Assembly (NCBI GenBank): GCA_946402475.1
Contig: CAMIWP010000047.1
Span: 1 to 7,372, forward strand
Reading direction: 5' to 3'
DNA: 7,372 nt
DNA from: an uncultured Selenomonadaceae bacterium
GTDB lineage: Bacteria; Bacillota_C; Negativicutes; Selenomonadales; Selenomonadaceae
The position numbers and the translations under genes are program-made. Each line of letters begins with the position of its first letter. The stretch's first letter is position 1. The notes under the pieces were generated by a model, which did no database searches, had not been told where the DNA came from, and saw only the letters and a list, made by a program, of their open reading frames with translations. Shown in pieces: positions 7,195 through 7,372 of the stretch.

Positions 7195-7372
7195 ATGAAA
7201 AGGTTACATTCGACGGCGTTCGCGGCAATGCTATTTACTATATTCTTGTTGACGGGGTGCGGAGGTACTGCGGATACGACTGCGGGGGAGATCCGATTGG
7301 GGGCCACCGCCGGACCGCATGCAGAGGTCGCGGAGGCTGTCGCCAGGGAAGCAGAGCGGCAGGGAATGAAGG
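7195..7372 (+). CDS. metQ: NlpA/MetQ-family substrate-binding lipoprotein (5' part, cut by the window edge)
   Basis: The first 59 codons of a lipoprotein, still open at the window edge. The start MKRLHSTAFAAMLFTIFLLT is a lipoprotein signal peptide, ending in the lipobox LTGC (19-22), so Cys22 should become the lipidated N terminus. After a short Thr/Gly/Ala linker, IRLGATAGPHAEVAEAV (33-49) resembles the opening of NlpA/MetQ proteins, where a short beta strand is followed by GATxxPHAE. That family captures methionine for a MetNI ABC importer. The ATG at 7195 has GGGAG (7180-7184) 10 nt upstream. The gene has its own promoter and lies after the atp terminator, so it is a separate unit. The partner permease and ATPase are not in the window. 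The methionine assignment is by family resemblance over few residues; other NlpA-type substrates are possible. Confidence 0.7.
   Translation, partial: MKRLHSTAFAAMLFTIFLLTGCGGTADTTAGEIRLGATAGPHAEVAEAVAREAERQGMK

Overview
This window holds one complete F1Fo ATP synthase (atp) operon and the first 59 codons of an unrelated lipoprotein gene. All genes are on the + strand. The base composition is GC-rich, with strong Shine-Dalgarno (SD) sites, TTG starts and Firmicutes-like subunit lengths (AtpA 505, AtpD 470, AtpB 224 and AtpE 83 residues). The c subunit carries a GAGIGDG helix-1 motif. Together these suggest an anaerobic, Firmicutes-related bacterium, most likely of the class Negativicutes (Selenomonas/Acidaminococcus-like). 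That placement is my recollection of family sequences and was not tested by a search.

Layout: 1-196 is a leader with a candidate sigma70 promoter (50-77) and no convincing gene. Then come atpI (197-574), atpB (a, 646-1320), atpE (c, 1374-1625), atpF (b, 1662-2165), atpH (delta, 2159-2701), atpA (alpha, 2719-4236), atpG (gamma, 4253-5113), atpD (beta, 5141-6553) and atpC (epsilon, 6557-6994). The order is the canonical bacterial I-B-E-F-H-A-G-D-C. A strong intrinsic terminator (7003-7047) closes the operon. A good sigma70-type promoter (7113-7141) then drives a new gene at 7195 that encodes a lipoprotein resembling the NlpA/MetQ methionine-binding family. It is cut by the window edge.

How the genes work together: AtpB, AtpE and AtpF form the membrane Fo sector, in which ions pass between subunit a and the c-ring. 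AtpH and AtpF form the peripheral stalk, and AtpG and AtpC form the rotor stalk. Alpha and beta form the catalytic hexamer. AtpI is a membrane assembly factor. Unequal subunit needs appear to be met by translation: atpE has a near-ideal SD behind a U-rich tract, while atpF, atpG and atpD start with TTG.

No undescribed system is visible. The most interesting points are molecular variations inside the synthase. The c subunit has two carboxylates (Asp29 and Glu62) at the positions that form the ion site in Na+-type rotors, but lacks the accompanying hydroxyl residues and the usual proline. The alpha subunit has Gly in place of the near-invariant P-loop Gln, and Ser in place of Asn in its family signature.
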